From Dehalococcoidia bacterium (GTDB lineage Bacteria > Chloroflexota > Dehalococcoidia > Bin125): DNA of 5,826 nucleotides. The translations under genes and the position numbers were made by a program. The stretch is from the NCBI GenBank assembly GCA_007571275.1, contig RKRS01000235.1:1-5826 (forward strand), read 5' to 3'. Below are positions 4,730-5,826 of this stretch, in pieces. The notes beneath the pieces are model-generated. The model ran no database searches. It was not told where the DNA came from and saw only the letters and a list, made by a program, of their open reading frames with translations. Within the stretch, counting starts at the first letter, position 1. Each line of letters begins with the position of its first letter.

Positions 4730-5826
4730 GTGGTGACAGAGACGTCGACCGACACGCAACTTGGCCAACTGCAGCACGAGCTGGCGGCGCTGCCGCGTGA
4801 GCGGACGCAGGTGTTGCCAGCTCTGCACGTTGTCGACGAGGTGTATGGCTACCTCGATCATGCAGCGCTCGAAGCGGTTGCCCGTTGGGTGCATATGCCC
4901 AGAGCCGAACTGTTCGCCGTCGCGACCAGCTACACCGAGTTCCGTTGGTCGCCGCTGACGAATGACTCAGTGCGCGTCTGCCGCGGACTGCCGTGTCAGA
5001 TCGCCTCAGGCGCATCGGACATCGATGGCGAAGCGCATGAGTGCATGTTCCTCTGCGCCGCGGCCGAGACCGGGCCAGTCTCCGTGTCCGGCGTTGGGCA
5101 TGTTGAGGAGCTGGTCGGCGAGGAGAACTGGTCGGACGCGCGAGCGCAGGTGGATGGCGGCCTGAGTCGTCTGACGTCGATTCGAACGGGCGCCACGCCG
5201 GACTGGCGAGGTTGGCGAGCGGCGGCGGCAATGTCGCCGTCGGAGGTGGTGGATGTGGTCGAATCGACCACCCTGCTGGGACGCGGGGGCGCATACTTCC
5301 CGGTGCATCTCAAATGGCGCGGGGTGATCGACGCTGCTCCGCGAAACGGTCAGCCGCTACTGGTGATCAATGCCGAGGAAGGCGAGCCCGGCATCTTCAA
5401 AGACCGCGTGATGATGGAGCGCGACCCGCAGCGTCTGCTCGAAGGCATTCGCATCTGCTGCCATGCAATCGGCGCAACCCATGCATTCCTCTACATCAAC
5501 GGCATGGCTCACCGTTCCGCCCGATCGATGGCGGCGGCCTTACAGACGGCGCGAAGCGCCGGACTGCTCGATGGCCTGACGATTGAGATACGCCGCGGCG
5601 CCGGCGGGTACGTCTGTGGCGATGAGTCAGTCATCCTTGAGTCCATCGAAGGCCAGCGCGCCGTACCAAGACTGAGGCCCCCGTTCCCGACCGAGCAAGG
5701 ACTCTGGGGGCGACCAACCGTCATCAACAACGTTGAGACACTCTCCAACCTGCCCGACATGTTCGAGTACGGCGCCGACTGGTTCCGCGCAGTCGGGATG
5801 GAGCGCGCAGCGGGAACCAAGCTGCT
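4730..5826 (+). CDS. NuoE-NuoF fusion, NADH-dehydrogenase-type flavoprotein, 3' end cut
   Basis: Peripheral electron-transfer subunit of the kind that docks on NADH dehydrogenase, NAD-linked formate dehydrogenase or bifurcating hydrogenase. It moves electrons between NAD(H), FMN and Fe-S centres. Seen: 365 codons, GTG start, open to the right edge. Residues 1-125 are NuoE-like: a helical part with LPALHVVDEVYGYL (29-42), then C84-x4-C89 and C105-x3-C109 as [2Fe-2S] ligands. From about 170 it is NuoF-like: GRGGAYFP (184-191), NAEEGEPGIFKDR (214-226), GAGGYVCGDES (290-300) and NNVETLSN (333-340), covering the FMN and NADH site. The SLBB and 4Fe-4S (CxxCxxC) parts of NuoF should lie beyond the window. 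Only 15 residues separate C89 from C105, against roughly 35 in ordinary NuoE. Which catalytic partner it serves is not visible. Confidence 0.9.
   Translation, partial: MVTETSTDTQLGQLQHELAALPRERTQVLPALHVVDEVYGYLDHAALEAVARWVHMPRAELFAVATSYTEFRWSPLTNDSVRVCRGLPCQIASGASDIDGEAHECMFLCAAAETGPVSVSGVGHVEELVGEENWSDARAQVDGGLSRLTSIRTGATPDWRGWRAAAAMSPSEVVDVVESTTLLGRGGAYFPVHLKWRGVIDAAPRNGQPLLVINAEEGEPGIFKDRVMMERDPQRLLEGIRICCHAIGATHAFLYINGMAHRSARSMAAALQTARSAGLLDGLTIEIRRGAGGYVCGDESVILESIEGQRAVPRLRPPFPTEQGLWGRPTVINNVETLSNLPDMFEYGADWFRAVGMERAAGTKL

Noticed and set aside
4488..5294. 268-codon minus-strand ORF across the divergent region and NuoE/F-like gene
   Set aside because: It is Arg/Pro/Ser-rich low-complexity translation opposite a well-supported coding region and overlaps the start of the ureohydrolase in another frame.
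4730..5826. Gene as a respiratory complex I nuoF
   Set aside because: The NuoE domain is fused and shortened and the preceding genes are not nuo genes. A dedicated dehydrogenase module is more likely, although the partner lies outside the window.

Overview
The window is high-G+C bacterial DNA from an unplaced chromosome. It carries four long genes and one short gene that fill most of the sequence. I see no rRNA, tRNA, CRISPR array or transposase. The gene content (acyl-CoA dehydrogenase, enoyl-CoA hydratase family, luciferase-like monooxygenase, DUF2277, ureohydrolase and a NuoE/NuoF-type flavoprotein) fits a free-living, metabolically versatile bacterium, for example Actinomycetota or Chloroflexota. 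That placement is an impression from gene types and cannot be proven from this sequence.

Layout: a leftward (minus-strand) gene run occupies about 4620 down to 1. In transcription order it holds an agmatinase-family ureohydrolase (4620-3604), an LLM-class flavin-dependent oxidoreductase (3595-2558, 8 nt after the previous stop), an enoyl-CoA hydratase/isomerase (2536-1682, 21 nt gap), a small DUF2277 protein (1571-1317) and an acyl-CoA dehydrogenase (1161 to the left edge, with its last few codons outside the window). The first three are tightly packed and look like one operon. The DUF2277 gene is flanked on both sides by GC-rich palindromic, repeat-like intergenic DNA (1572-1681 and 1162-1316). 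These blocks may loosen its coupling to the flanking genes.

A divergent rightward gene starts near 4730 and runs off the right edge. It encodes a fusion of a NuoE-type [2Fe-2S] thioredoxin-like domain with a NuoF-type FMN/NADH-binding domain, as in NADH-linked dehydrogenase modules. The 109-nt divergent intergenic region holds both ribosome binding sites and a direct repeat (TGGTATC twice, 12 bp apart) that could be an operator.

Working together: the ACAD and ECH-family enzymes are the acyl-CoA oxidation and hydration/isomerisation steps of a beta-oxidation-like route. The ureohydrolase would remove urea from a guanidino compound. The LLM enzyme would use reduced flavin and probably O2 on a substrate I cannot identify. 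One reading is a catabolic operon for a guanidino- or otherwise substituted carboxylic acid, with the divergent NADH-module protein feeding electrons elsewhere. This is inference from gene order only. The most unusual details are an ECH-family active site with Tyr in place of the usual second catalytic Glu, the shortened Fe-S loop in the NuoE-like domain, and the palindromic repeat blocks around DUF2277.
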